Both the position numbers and the translations under genes were made by a program. A DNA stretch of 64,000 nucleotides from Oceanobacillus profundus (GTDB lineage Bacteria; Bacillota; Bacilli; Bacillales; Amphibacillaceae): NCBI RefSeq assembly GCF_003515705.1, contig NZ_QWEH01000005.1, forward strand, positions 124,001-188,000, given 5' to 3'. How positions within the stretch are numbered: position 1 is the first letter of the stretch; the number at the start of each line of letters is the position of its first letter. This document shows positions 9,067-18,341 of this stretch, one piece after another. Below the pieces are notes generated by a model. The model did not search any database and was not told where the DNA came from. It saw nothing but the letters and a program-made list of their open reading frames with translations.

Positions 9067-9215
9067 TAATAAAGTGAAACCCATTCTGCGAGGTATCCTT
9101 CCCTCTCATTGAATGTTAGTCCAACAGAATCATGTATTTACGGTCTCACCCCAAAGCTTCACGTTTTGAGAACCTCTCGATTTTTGGGCATGGGCATTAT
9201 AAAGCCCAATAATGT
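9067..9215. repeat. Dispersed intergenic repeat A, copy 1
   Basis: This stretch matches 39738-39900 in the same orientation over ordered blocks: AATAAAGTGAAAC, CCATTC, TGTTAG, CAGAATCA, ATTTACGG, CCCC, TTCAC and CGTTTTG. The conserved blocks and variable paired segments between them suggest a mobile or structured element rather than coding sequence. Confidence 0.65.
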
Positions 9216-9385
9216 AGTAAATCTTATTCTTACCTATCTCTAACAAGTCATAACTGGATAATAATGCCTGCGGTCTTTCTTGAGCTCATTTTTACCACAT
9301 CCTTAGTATAAAAAAATCCACCATTTTAAATAAGTCATTTTTCATTATAACAAGCGTTAAATCATGTTCATAAATTCACATATAA
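9216..9385. other. Intergenic sequence between MFS gene and AraC regulator gene
   Basis: Together with repeat A and the terminator this makes a 424-bp gap. It presumably holds the promoter of the MFS-amidohydrolase operon, but I see no convincing core promoter or operator. Confidence 0.35.
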
Positions 9386-9414
9386 AAATAACGGTAAAAA
9401 ATTAACCGTTATTT
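9386..9414 (-). terminator. Terminator of the AraC/GH39 gene
   Basis: AAATAACGGT and ACCGTTATTT form a hairpin with an A/T-rich tail. A further ACCGTT follows at 9418, giving an alternative pairing partner. Confidence 0.65.
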
Positions 9415-9467
9415 TTTTACCGTTATTTTCTGGTTTTAGATATAATTTGGATTATACTAATCGGTTT

Positions 9468-11807
9468 TTAATAAAAAGCTCTACGTATATCAAAGAAGTG
9501 AATCGCATTTAATGACATATAAGCATACATGCTCCAATCACCATCAATCACCTGATCGAATAATTCAAGTGATGGTTTACTCGTTTCGTTAATATAATTA
9601 ACAACCTCTTCATCCATTCCGTATTTACTATTTAAGTCCCACCACTTTGTATAAAGTGCACCAAAATCTTTATCAAAAACCCGTTTGCGTATTTGATACT
9701 CTCCTGGCTCCAAACCAGAAATCGTTACGCGAACTTCTTTATTTAATTTCTTTAAGAATGTCTCTTCAATCGTAAAATGAGGATTCACATTATTAATATT
9801 CATTAATACGAGCTGATAGCCACGGTCGTTTTTAGTCATGATATATTCTGAACCACGTGCAATAATATCCCCATTTAATCTGTCAAAAAACTGCATCGCA
9901 AAATAAGCAGGGCGTTTGCCACTAAAAAAGTGAAAAAGCTCAAGTCCCTCCATCCGAATTTTCCTATCACGTCCTGACTTCTCATGCTGTTCTGTATTAA
10001 TCCAAAAACCTATTGATTCGACCTCATCAGCCAAGTCCAGAGCATTTTGCAATACTAATGCTCCACGGAAAAACGTTCCATTCGTAAATCTTGTATTCCC
10101 AGAAAGCGTGTTCCAGCTAATTAAACTAATCGGCTGATTCTTTCCATGCTTTCTTAAATATGTCTTTAGCTTAACTGTTTTTTCCTTTATGTACCCTTTC
10201 GCCAGCGAAAATCTATCATCTCCCAACTCTTCAAAATCGATAATTTCATTTTGGTTTGCTTCATAGCCATAGAAATCAATTGGTACTTTTCTCTCCACTA
10301 ACCAAGTATGATTCTTGGACGTTTTTTCATCTTTATAGGAAAATGGCAGAAAAGCTCCTACTTTGACTTTTGGAATAAGCGCCTTAACCGAACGATATAA
10401 TTTCAAATAAACACGCTCAAGCTCACTAACAAGGACAGCTGTTGCAGACGGTTCATAAAACATAAAGTACCATTTTTCAATATAGGAAGTCCCATACACA
10501 TTCAAGCAATGCTTTATGAAATCTTGCATTTCCCTTATATAATTCTCTTCATCACGGGAAATTTCAACGTAATCAATCCGAATGAACAGTCCTAAATCAT
10601 GCTTCCTTAAAAAATTCAACACGAAATCCGCATTGTAATATGGCGAAGTAGTCGCGATAATTTCGTCCGTCTCTATCGGTGGAATAAATGTAGTACCACC
10701 AATTAATTTACGTACTGCAATATTTTTTAAGCCTATTTCCTCCTTTACCATTAGAACTTGCAGTCTGACTCCTTCCTTTAATAGCTCACTTAACTCACCG
10801 ATAGCAAGATTATGTATTGGTCGATTAATTTTAGATGGACTAACCTGTCGTATATCAAGCTTTAATTCTTCAGCTTCCGTTTCGATACTAGTGAATGCAA
10901 CATCACTATCCGTCAGTAACATTCCTAATTCTCCAATAATAGATGATGATTGAATAATTTCAACTGCATCCTTTATGTCATACGTTTTCATCGTGTCCAT
11001 ACCGGTTTCCTGATTTTCTTCTCGGTATAATTTCGGGGTCTTTTTATATGCTTCTTTGAAATAATGTACAAATGACTTTACATTGGGAAAGCCATTATTC
11101 ATTGCAATATGAGAGATTGAATCAGAAGTATACAGCAATTCCTTTACTGCATGCTCAAGACGAATATTCATCAAATAATAATTAAACCCAGTTCCAACCT
11201 TCTCTTTAAAATAACGTGATAAATAACTAGACGATAAGTAAAACTTCTCCGAAATATCATCTAATGTAATTTTTTGATGATAATTTTCTTCCATATAATA
11301 AATGATTTCTCTGATTCGTTGATCTCCTGTATCAATGCGCTCCTGGATTCTTCCCATTTGCTTAAAACGCCGAATAAGAATAAGCAGGATTTCGCTAACA
11401 TAAGATTGGATTTCAATCCGATAACTCTCCGATCTTCGAAAATAGGCAATCATTAGTTCGGCTAAAAGTTTACGAATTCGATTAATGACCGCATCTTTTT
11501 CCATATCTACGTCGCCTGAGAAACACTCAAATCGACTATTTGGATACGCTTCATAGTACTGCTTCATAAATCGATCGGAAATTTGTAACAACAGAATGTG
11601 ATTTCCCTTATTTCCTTTCGCTTGGTATACCTGATTCCGGTTTATAACAAGCACATCTTTTTCTTTCAATTGATAAAATCGACTATTTGTTTCAACGGTT
11701 AAATCTCCTTGAATCACAAAAATAACTCCAATTCCTGGATTCATTTTTGGAGCTAAAAACTCAATCTGCTGTAAGTTAATACTGAAGTCCGTTAGCTGAT
11801 TATCCAT
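9468..11807 (-). CDS. AraC family regulator fused to a GH39-like domain
   Basis: The 779-residue protein has an N-terminal cupin-type sensor (about 1-100), a double helix-turn-helix AraC DNA-binding domain (about 165-262; YLSRYFKEKVGTGF and GFPNVKSFVHYFKEAYKKTP) and a C-terminal half resembling family 39 glycoside hydrolases. The acid/base region reads WYFMFYEPSA. Where active GH39 enzymes have TEWN, this protein reads ISWN, so the nucleophile may be missing and the domain may only sense sugar. Start: the ATG at 11807 has GGAGG eight bases upstream; the ATG 15 bases earlier overlaps that site. It may control the adjacent MFS-amidohydrolase operon, unproven. Confidence 0.8.
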   Translation of the reverse strand: MDNQLTDFSINLQQIEFLAPKMNPGIGVIFVIQGDLTVETNSRFYQLKEKDVLVINRNQVYQAKGNKGNHILLLQISDRFMKQYYEAYPNSRFECFSGDVDMEKDAVINRIRKLLAELMIAYFRRSESYRIEIQSYVSEILLILIRRFKQMGRIQERIDTGDQRIREIIYYMEENYHQKITLDDISEKFYLSSSYLSRYFKEKVGTGFNYYLMNIRLEHAVKELLYTSDSISHIAMNNGFPNVKSFVHYFKEAYKKTPKLYREENQETGMDTMKTYDIKDAVEIIQSSSIIGELGMLLTDSDVAFTSIETEAEELKLDIRQVSPSKINRPIHNLAIGELSELLKEGVRLQVLMVKEEIGLKNIAVRKLIGGTTFIPPIETDEIIATTSPYYNADFVLNFLRKHDLGLFIRIDYVEISRDEENYIREMQDFIKHCLNVYGTSYIEKWYFMFYEPSATAVLVSELERVYLKLYRSVKALIPKVKVGAFLPFSYKDEKTSKNHTWLVERKVPIDFYGYEANQNEIIDFEELGDDRFSLAKGYIKEKTVKLKTYLRKHGKNQPISLISWNTLSGNTRFTNGTFFRGALVLQNALDLADEVESIGFWINTEQHEKSGRDRKIRMEGLELFHFFSGKRPAYFAMQFFDRLNGDIIARGSEYIMTKNDRGYQLVLMNINNVNPHFTIEETFLKKLNKEVRVTISGLEPGEYQIRKRVFDKDFGALYTKWWDLNSKYGMDEEVVNYINETSKPSLELFDQVIDGDWSMYAYMSLNAIHFFDIRRAFY

Positions 11808-11918
11808 TTCCCCTTCCTCCATTCAATAACAATGACTACTGCAATATCTTTTAGTTTACATGTACCGGGAAAAGAGAATCAAGTTATAGTAGATGATTGA
11901 AACACGTTATGATAATGG

Positions 11919-11980
11919 TTGACTTTAACCATTTAGTTTTATATAATTATAATTAATTAAAGATATTTTAATTAATTATA
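11919..11980 (+). promoter_or_regulatory. mhqR promoter overlapped by a 14-bp perfect dyad
   Basis: TTGACT (11919-11924), a 17-bp spacer and TATAAT (11942-11947) form a near-consensus sigma-A promoter. Directly downstream, TATAATTAATTAAA (11948-11961) and its exact inverse (11967-11980) flank a 5-bp spacer across the expected transcription start. A MarR-type repressor bound there would block initiation, so autoregulation by the next gene is inferred. Confidence 0.75.
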
Positions 11981-12021
11981 TCTGAATAACATATATTCGA
12001 TACGCTTTAGGAGGGAAAAGA

Positions 12022-12453
12022 ATGAGTGAAAATCTGTCATTAAAAGCTTATGTCGTATTAATGAAGGCTTACAAATCAATTGAAGAGAGAATTAAAAAAG
12101 ATATTAGCAGTCATGGCATGCGCACTTCCGATTTTGCTATTTTAGAAGCATTATACCACAAAGGCAGACAAACGATACGCCAAATTTCCGAGGCTGTTCT
12201 TATTAATACGGGGTCCATTACTTATGTAATCGATAAACTCGAAAACAAAGAGCTGCTCGAACGAAGTAATTGCAAGGATGATCGTCGTGTTGTTTATATA
12301 CAACTGACAGACCAGGGACGCCAACTGATGGACGGCATTTTTCCAAAGCATCAAAAAGTGATCGAGGACTTATTTGATGGTATTTCTGATGAAGAGAAAA
12401 CGACAATCATTCACGTGCTTAAAACGGTCGGCAAAAAAAGTGAAGAACAGTGA
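12022..12453 (+). CDS. mhqR: MarR family repressor, MhqR-like
   Basis: This 143-residue winged-helix regulator resembles B. subtilis MhqR along its length: LSLKAYVVLMKAYKSI, KKDISSHGMRTSDFAILEALYHKG, GSITYVIDKLENK and DRRVVYIQLTDQG. MhqR represses genes for detoxifying methylhydroquinone, catechols and other quinones. It heads a three-gene unit with a flavin reductase and an MhqD-like hydrolase. AGGAGGG precedes the ATG, and the upstream dyad suggests autorepression. Confidence 0.82.
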   Translation: MSENLSLKAYVVLMKAYKSIEERIKKDISSHGMRTSDFAILEALYHKGRQTIRQISEAVLINTGSITYVIDKLENKELLERSNCKDDRRVVYIQLTDQGRQLMDGIFPKHQKVIEDLFDGISDEEKTTIIHVLKTVGKKSEEQ

Positions 12454-12501
12454 GAACATGAAAAGTAGTAACGATCTATTCCATTCTAAGGAGGGATGAC
12501 A

Positions 12502-13113
12502 TTGCTTTCCTTTGATCCTGAAAACAATACAGAACGCGAGAATTACAAATTATTAACTGGAAGCATTATTCCTAGACCAATTGCATTTGTTAACAGTAAA
12601 GCAAATGACGGAACAATCAATGGAGCTCCATTTAGTTATTTTAACGTTGTTTCTTCTAATCCACCAATGCTTTCCATTTCGATTCAACGCAAAGCTGGAC
12701 AATTAAAGGATACGGCCCGAAATATACTAGAAAGCAAAGACTTTGTCGTGCATATAGTTGATGAGTATAATGTCGAGGAAATCAATAAAACCGCTGCATC
12801 GCTTCCTGCTACAGAAAGCGAACTAGACCTGACAAATTTCACATTTGCAGAAAGTGAAGTGATTTCCGTACCGGGAATTAAGGAAGCTAAGGTTCGATTT
12901 GAATGTAAATTAGAACGAGCGATTGAATTAGGTGATGGCGAATCAATTAATACTGATCTCTTAATTGGAAAGGTCGTTCGCTTTCATGTCGATGAACACA
13001 TTTATGAAGAGTCGGGAAGAATTAACCAAGATAAATTAAAAGCTGTAAGTCGTTTAGCAGGAAGTAATTACGCAAAAACCGGAGCGTTATTTTCACTAGA
13101 ACGGCCAAACTAG
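12502..13113 (+). CDS. Flavin reductase-like FMN-binding split-barrel protein
   Basis: The roughly 203-residue product has the flavin reductase-like split-barrel fold with the typical opening TGSIIPRPIAFVNS and GAPFSYFNVVSSNPPMLSISI. Such proteins bind FMN and serve as NAD(P)H:flavin reductases or supply reduced flavin to partners. TTG at 12502 is preferred because AAGGAGGG directly abuts the ATG at 12496, leaving no spacing; with ATG two residues are added. Its place between mhqR and mhqD suggests quinone or aromatic detoxification. Confidence 0.82.
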   Translation: MLSFDPENNTERENYKLLTGSIIPRPIAFVNSKANDGTINGAPFSYFNVVSSNPPMLSISIQRKAGQLKDTARNILESKDFVVHIVDEYNVEEINKTAASLPATESELDLTNFTFAESEVISVPGIKEAKVRFECKLERAIELGDGESINTDLLIGKVVRFHVDEHIYEESGRINQDKLKAVSRLAGSNYAKTGALFSLERPN

Positions 13114-13127
13114 GAGGAGTGTAACAA

Positions 13128-13727
13128 ATGAAACATATTTTCAAAAAAGGAAGCAATCCTTCCAAACCAACATTGTTGTTACTGCATGGAACTGGTGGCA
13201 CCGAACAAGATCTCCTTCCACTTGCAGAAATCATTGACAAAGATGCAAATGTATTAAGCGTACGTGGGAATGTTCTCGAAAATGGGATGCCGCGTTTTTT
13301 CAGAAGACTTGCTGAAGGGGTTTTTGATGAAGAAGATCTTATTTTCCGCACAGCCGAACTAAATGACTTTCTGGATGAAGCAGCAGAAAAATATGAATTT
13401 GATCGTCATAACATTGTCGCGATCGGCTATTCAAATGGGGCAAACATTGCAGCAAACCTAATGTTCCATTATCAAGATGCGTTAAAAGCAGCGATTTTAC
13501 ATCATCCAATGGTTCCAAGAAGAGGCATCGACTTACCGGATCTTTCTGGTAAACAGGTATTTATCGCCGCAGGAACGAATGACCCAATTTGCCCTGCACA
13601 AGAATCAGAAGACCTCCATTCTCTACTGGAATCTGCGGGTGCCAATGTAACATTACATTGGGAAGGTCACGGACATCAGTTAACAATGACCGAAGTGAAA
13701 GCGGCAGCTGCCTGGTATAATAATTAA
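13128..13727 (+). CDS. mhqD: Alpha/beta hydrolase, MhqD-like carboxylesterase
   Basis: This 199-residue alpha/beta hydrolase belongs to the phospholipase/carboxylesterase group. HGTGGTE is the oxyanion motif, GYSNGAN holds the nucleophile serine, AAGTNDPICP the aspartate and HWEGHGHQL the histidine. B. subtilis MhqD is regulated by MhqR and induced by quinones, matching the gene order here. GGAGGAG precedes the ATG by a normal spacing. The natural ester substrate is unknown. Confidence 0.85.
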   Translation: MKHIFKKGSNPSKPTLLLLHGTGGTEQDLLPLAEIIDKDANVLSVRGNVLENGMPRFFRRLAEGVFDEEDLIFRTAELNDFLDEAAEKYEFDRHNIVAIGYSNGANIAANLMFHYQDALKAAILHHPMVPRRGIDLPDLSGKQVFIAAGTNDPICPAQESEDLHSLLESAGANVTLHWEGHGHQLTMTEVKAAAAWYNN

Positions 13728-13731
13728 AAAT

Positions 13732-13781
13732 AAAAACACCGTTCGATGCTGATTTAAGCCTAGCCCGTGAACGGTGTTTTT
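13732..13781. terminator. Bidirectional terminator between mhqD and catE
   Basis: AAAAACACCGTTC and GAACGGTGTTTTT are perfect 13-bp arms around a 24-nt loop, serving both convergent genes. Confidence 0.82.
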
Positions 13782-13799
13782 ATAATTTATGCAATCCGA

Positions 13800-14666
13800 T
13801 TAGGAACGTACAATTAATTTTATTTTGTTACCGGCTGGATCTTCCGTCATATAAGCGTCGTTTTCATTTGTCACATCAGCGCCGATTTGCTCTAATTGGT
13901 CGATTGTTTTCTTACGCGTCGCTTCATCTGGAAAAACAAGTGAATACCAATTTAGTCCGATACTGTTCGCTAGTGGTCTAGGGGCGCCAATCCCACTCCA
14001 CACATTGACAGCAACGTGATGATGATAGCCGTTATGCGATGTGAATAACGCACCAGGATATTTCGTAACAATATCAAATCCTAATCCATCAATATAGAAT
14101 TTCTCTGCTGCATCTAAATCGGCAACATGTAAATGAATATGCCCCATAAGCGTATTTGCAGGCATTCCCTGCCATTCCTCTTTTTGCTCAGCTAATATTC
14201 CTTCTGCATCCAGTGGATCTGTCCGCATTGTAACCTGACTATTTGTCCAATCCCATGCTGAAGAGGGCCGATCATGCGCAATTTCAATACCATTCCCATC
14301 AGGATCAGAGAAATATAATGCCTCACTAACAACATGATCAGAAGCACCAAACCCTAGTCTGTCCGCTAAACCAGTTTGGATAAAATGTTTGAGAAATGCA
14401 GCCAAATCAGCACGGCTTGGCAGCAGAATTGCAAAATGGTATAAGCCAGTTGTTCGTTGCTGTTTCGGAGTTACATCTTTCGGCTGTTCTAATGTAAGTA
14501 TCGGACGCTTACCATCAGCCGTTAATACTGCTTTCTGTTCACTTTGTTCTAACACTTGGAACCCCATAATACCTTCATAAAATAAAAGTGAATTTGATAA
14601 ATCACGTACATTTATATTAACTTCTTCAACATGAATCGTCGGCGCTTCAAAAAATTTCTTCTCCAT
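13800..14666 (-). CDS. catE: Extradiol ring-cleavage dioxygenase, CatE-like (VOC superfamily)
   Basis: The 288-residue product has two vicinal-oxygen-chelate modules and resembles B. subtilis CatE (catechol 2,3-dioxygenase): GLYHFAILLPSRADL, EALYFSDPDGNGIEI, GHIHLHVADLDAAEKFYIDGLGFDIV and GYHHHVAVNVW. It probably opens catechol-type rings with iron. The ATG at 14666 follows AGAAGGTGG; an upstream in-frame GTG lies inside that site. It faces the MhqR-MhqD operon and likely joins the same stress response. The A/T-rich region 14700-14755 contains partial dyads that could bind a MarR-type regulator. Confidence 0.87.
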   Translation of the reverse strand: MEKKFFEAPTIHVEEVNINVRDLSNSLLFYEGIMGFQVLEQSEQKAVLTADGKRPILTLEQPKDVTPKQQRTTGLYHFAILLPSRADLAAFLKHFIQTGLADRLGFGASDHVVSEALYFSDPDGNGIEIAHDRPSSAWDWTNSQVTMRTDPLDAEGILAEQKEEWQGMPANTLMGHIHLHVADLDAAEKFYIDGLGFDIVTKYPGALFTSHNGYHHHVAVNVWSGIGAPRPLANSIGLNWYSLVFPDEATRKKTIDQLEQIGADVTNENDAYMTEDPAGNKIKLIVRS

Positions 14667-14921
14667 TCGATTAACCACCTTCTGTAGAATTCGGTTTATA
14701 AATATAACTTATTATTACTTCGTTACTTTATGTAAGTATTATACGTTTTATCAGTTACTCTGTCAAGCTGGAACAGGGAATATAACATCCTAGTTGAGTC
14801 CTTTTAATCTAGTAGCAGGATGATAAAATCAAATTTTAATAATGCAGTCCATCCTAAACATTCACTTCCAGCAAATACAAAAGGACCGAGCGTATACTCG
14901 ATCCCATTTATTTTCCTCTAA

Positions 14922-15527
14922 TTATTCGTTTTTATTCAAGGTAACTACCCGACTACAAAGCCTTTCAATCAGCTTTGCTTCATGACTAATCACAATGACA
15001 CCCATTTCACGTTTTTTTGCTATCTCCAAAACTGCATGCCAGATTTGTGCTTGGGTAATCGCATCAAGCATGGTTGTCATTTCATCTGCTATTAGGAAAC
15101 GCGTTTCCGGCCCTAATGCTCGTACCACACAAAAGCGCTGCAGCTCGCCGCCAGACAACTCATTTGGCCAACGGGTTAACCATTCCTGTTCAATACCAAA
15201 CGCTTCTAGTAACGCCCGCTCCGGTTCCCAGCCTTCGCGTAAGCTTTTTTGCATTTTCCAGCGTGGGTTAATTGCTTTTTCTGGATGCTGGAACACGAGC
15301 TGTATCGGCTGGTAACCCTTTTTCTTTACTGGCAAGCCACCAAGGGTAACGGTTCCCTCAATCGGATTCTCAAATCCTGCTAATATGCGAGCAAAGGTGG
15401 TTTTTCCCTGCCCACTTGGTCCGACAATACCTACGATTTCGCCGGGATTTATCGTGAAATTCACTCCGCGAAATAACCACTCGCCATTTCCATATCGAAA
15501 TCCAACATCTTTTGCATCAAGTTGCAT
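14922..15527 (-). CDS. nikE: Nickel ABC transporter ATP-binding protein NikE-like
   Basis: This 201-residue ATPase is short for the dipeptide/nickel family but complete: Walker A GPSGQGKTT, signature LSGGELQR, Walker B FLIADEMTTMLD and switch histidine ISHEAKL. It lacks the C-terminal oligopeptide-transporter extension. Its start overlaps the nikD end by 11 bp, indicating translational coupling. It is the last gene of the nikRABCDE operon. Confidence 0.86.
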   Translation of the reverse strand: MQLDAKDVGFRYGNGEWLFRGVNFTINPGEIVGIVGPSGQGKTTFARILAGFENPIEGTVTLGGLPVKKKGYQPIQLVFQHPEKAINPRWKMQKSLREGWEPERALLEAFGIEQEWLTRWPNELSGGELQRFCVVRALGPETRFLIADEMTTMLDAITQAQIWHAVLEIAKKREMGVIVISHEAKLIERLCSRVVTLNKNE

Positions 15528-16440
15528 GGATACACCTCACCGTACCTTCTCTCAATTCTCTCATATCGGGTCTTCCCTTTCGACATGCAGCTGTTGCCCA
15601 TGGACATCGCGGTTCGAATAAACAGCCAGGTGGGAGGGAGCTTGCATGTGGTTGTGTTCCTGGAAGCGGAATGAATTCATTTTGAGGTAAAGCTTGCCAT
15701 AAAGCTTTGCTATACGGATGCCGTAATGCTTCTCCTTTTCCAGTAAAGTCTGCAACTGGTGCAATCTCCACTGTCGTCCCAGCATAAAAAACTGCAATCT
15801 CATCTGCAATAGATAAAGCAGAATCAATATCATGCGTTATCAGCATGACTGCACACCCACTGTCTGCCAATTCCCGGAAATGACGAAGTGCTTCTTTCAT
15901 CACAGCAGGATCAAGGCCTGGGGTTGGTTCATCCGCTATAATTACCTTTGCTCCACTGACAACAGCAGTTGATAATAGCGTTCGCCTTGCCATCCCTCCT
16001 GAGAGCTGGAATGGATACAACTCCTCCACCTTTTGCGTTAGGTGATAACGTTCGAAAGCTTCCTTTTGCTTCCTCGCTGGATCACCAGACCTTACCGATG
16101 TACGTACCTGTTTGCCAACCTTCATTAAAGGATCCAAATAGTTAACCGATTGTGGAACGAGGGCAATTTCTTTTCCCCTTAACGCGATTTTCCTAGAATA
16201 GGTTAGCTCTTCTCCCGCATATGTCATTGACCCGCTGATCTTTGCATTGCTTGGAAGCACACCTAATATTGCATGTGCGAGCAAGCTTTTCCCAGAGCCA
16301 CTGGCACCGACAACGGCAAGGATTTTTCCCGCTTCCAGATTAACGTTCAAATCGGAAATAACCTGGAGTTCCTTTTGTTTCATACCAGTCGTATATTGTT
16401 TAAACGAGACAGATAGATTTTTCACTTCAAGAATAGACAT
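15517..16440 (-). CDS. nikD: Nickel ABC transporter ATP-binding protein NikD-like
   Basis: The 307-residue ATPase has Walker A GASGSGKSLL, signature LSGGMARR, Walker B VIIADEPTPGLD and a C-terminal OppD/DppD-type tail with cysteines (CLFEPRCPWATAAC) known in this family to bind an iron-sulfur cluster. It powers import together with NikE. It sits between the permease nikC and nikE. Confidence 0.88.
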   Translation of the reverse strand: MSILEVKNLSVSFKQYTTGMKQKELQVISDLNVNLEAGKILAVVGASGSGKSLLAHAILGVLPSNAKISGSMTYAGEELTYSRKIALRGKEIALVPQSVNYLDPLMKVGKQVRTSVRSGDPARKQKEAFERYHLTQKVEELYPFQLSGGMARRTLLSTAVVSGAKVIIADEPTPGLDPAVMKEALRHFRELADSGCAVMLITHDIDSALSIADEIAVFYAGTTVEIAPVADFTGKGEALRHPYSKALWQALPQNEFIPLPGTQPHASSLPPGCLFEPRCPWATAACRKGRPDMRELREGTVRCIHAT

Positions 16441-16469
16441 TCATTAACTCCTCTTCCTTTGGAAAACTT

Positions 16470-17324
16470 TTACTCATGTGCTCTTGTTGGGTCAAGCATC
16501 ACCCGCAGATATTCTCCAATTTGATCAAATGTCCTTACAACAATTAACAAACAAAGCCCCGGGAAAAAGGCAAGCCACCACATTCCAGAAGATAAATACT
16601 TCATTGACTCGGACAAAATAATTCCGATTGCCGGCTCGTGCGGTGAAAGACCTAACCCCAAAAATGTAACAGCCGCTTCATGTAATATAACGTGTGGAAA
16701 TAGTAGCATAAATCCAATTAAGATTTGCGGACTTATATGTGGTAAGATGTGATGCAGTGCAATCCACCAACGCGGTTTTCCCATTTGTTTCGACATCTGA
16801 ACATACTCAGCGGAACGAACTTGCAGCACCTCCGCTCGAACAACCCGAGCAAGGCTTGGCCAATGCGTGAGCATCAACCCAACTACAATTCCTTTAAACC
16901 CTCCACCTAATGTAAAAGCAATTAAAATAAGTGTCACCAAATGTGGTACACTCAAGAAAAGATCAATAATCCAGGAAATCAAGCGATCCGCTATTTTCCC
17001 CATCGACGCAGCAGCCATTCCCAGAACAAGAGCAATCAGCGCACTTCCTGTCGCCCCAAGTAAACCAACCCCGATACTGAGTGAAAGACCCATAATTGTT
17101 CTCGCAAACATGTCTCTGCCCAGCCAATCCGTACCAAATAAATGGTCGAACGATGGAGGAGCGTTTCGTTCAGTTAGATTGGTCGTTATCCTTCCTTCAT
17201 CCAACAATAACCCACCTAATATGATACTTAATAAAAATAAAGCTGCGATAACAATTGTAAGAAGCATCCGCCTTCTCTGATTTAGGAGAGGCTGTTTATT
17301 TTTTTCTTCTGGAGTAGAAAGCAT
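16470..17324 (-). CDS. nikC: Nickel ABC transporter permease NikC-like
   Basis: The 284-residue permease of the DppC/OppC type has about six helices, an N-terminal FGTDWLGRDMFART motif and the coupling-loop region EYVQMSKQMGKPRWWIALHHILPH that contacts the ATPases. It overlaps the nikB end by 29 bp. Confidence 0.88.
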   Translation of the reverse strand: MLSTPEEKNKQPLLNQRRRMLLTIVIAALFLLSIILGGLLLDEGRITTNLTERNAPPSFDHLFGTDWLGRDMFARTIMGLSLSIGVGLLGATGSALIALVLGMAAASMGKIADRLISWIIDLFLSVPHLVTLILIAFTLGGGFKGIVVGLMLTHWPSLARVVRAEVLQVRSAEYVQMSKQMGKPRWWIALHHILPHISPQILIGFMLLFPHVILHEAAVTFLGLGLSPHEPAIGIILSESMKYLSSGMWWLAFFPGLCLLIVVRTFDQIGEYLRVMLDPTRAHE

Positions 17325-18309
17325 AACGATTTCCCCCTCTCATCCTAGGATCGAGCACCAAATAAATCAGATCAGCTATTAGATTGCCAATAAAAACAAA
17401 TAACGTACTAAAAATAACAAGTCCTAATAATAGTGGGACATCCCCTCTTACGCCAGCTTCAACCGTTGCCTGACCTAAACCTGGATAAGAAAAAACCTGT
17501 TCAGCTAATACAGCGCCACCGAACAGTTCACTAAACGCAGCGAATTGTAAAGTAATTGCTGGTAAAGCTACATTACGCAGCCCGTGTCTCCAAAAAAGCA
17601 CAATGCCACGCTCACCTCGCGCGCGGGCAAATAGTATATAGTCACTTTGAAGCACATCAATCATCTTTTGACGTGTATGAAGCGCTACATTAGCCACACC
17701 AAGTATACTTAATGTTATCGCAGGTAATATAAGGTGTTTAATTCTGTCAAGTAACGTAACATCCTCTGCAAGCACACCGGCAGGAACTCCCATCCCAACC
17801 GGAAACCATTTCAACCACACCGCAAAAACAATCAATACAAGTAAACCCATCCAGAATGTCGGTGTGGAAGCCAGTGTATAACAGTACCCTTTTATCAATC
17901 GATCAAGCCAAGTACCTTTTTTCATTGCGGCAACAACACCAAGGATAAATCCAATAACTCCTGATAATACCCATGCAGTCAGCATAAGCACCAAGGAGTT
18001 GATAAAACGCTCCCCAATAATATCAGCAACAGGGCGGCGATATATCATCGACGTACCTAAATCTCCAGAAAGAATTGCAGACCCCCAATTCATAAATTGA
18101 ACACCAACTGGTTGATCCAGTCCCCAATATGCAGCTATTTTAGCACGTTGTTCAGGACCTACATTTAACATGTCCGCTCCAATATAAGCTTGAACCGGAT
18201 CAATTGGAGAATTTTTAACTAATAAAAAGAAAATAAAACAAATGGCTACTAGTAATGTAGCCATTCGTATCCCTTTCATAAAAAGAAAAAAGCTCAGCTT
18301 TTTAACCAT
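17296..18309 (-). CDS. nikB: Nickel ABC transporter permease NikB-like
   Basis: A roughly 337-residue permease of the DppB/OppB type with about six helices and coupling-loop sequence DYILFARARGERGIVLFWRHGLRN. The ATG at 18309 has AAAGGTG upstream with proper spacing; the in-frame GTG three codons earlier overlaps it. It forms the channel with NikC. Confidence 0.88.
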   Translation of the reverse strand: MVKKLSFFLFMKGIRMATLLVAICFIFFLLVKNSPIDPVQAYIGADMLNVGPEQRAKIAAYWGLDQPVGVQFMNWGSAILSGDLGTSMIYRRPVADIIGERFINSLVLMLTAWVLSGVIGFILGVVAAMKKGTWLDRLIKGYCYTLASTPTFWMGLLVLIVFAVWLKWFPVGMGVPAGVLAEDVTLLDRIKHLILPAITLSILGVANVALHTRQKMIDVLQSDYILFARARGERGIVLFWRHGLRNVALPAITLQFAAFSELFGGAVLAEQVFSYPGLGQATVEAGVRGDVPLLLGLVIFSTLFVFIGNLIADLIYLVLDPRMRGGNRYAFYSRRKK

Positions 18310-18341
18310 TTCGAACACACCTTTTAGAGGTTGTACACACT

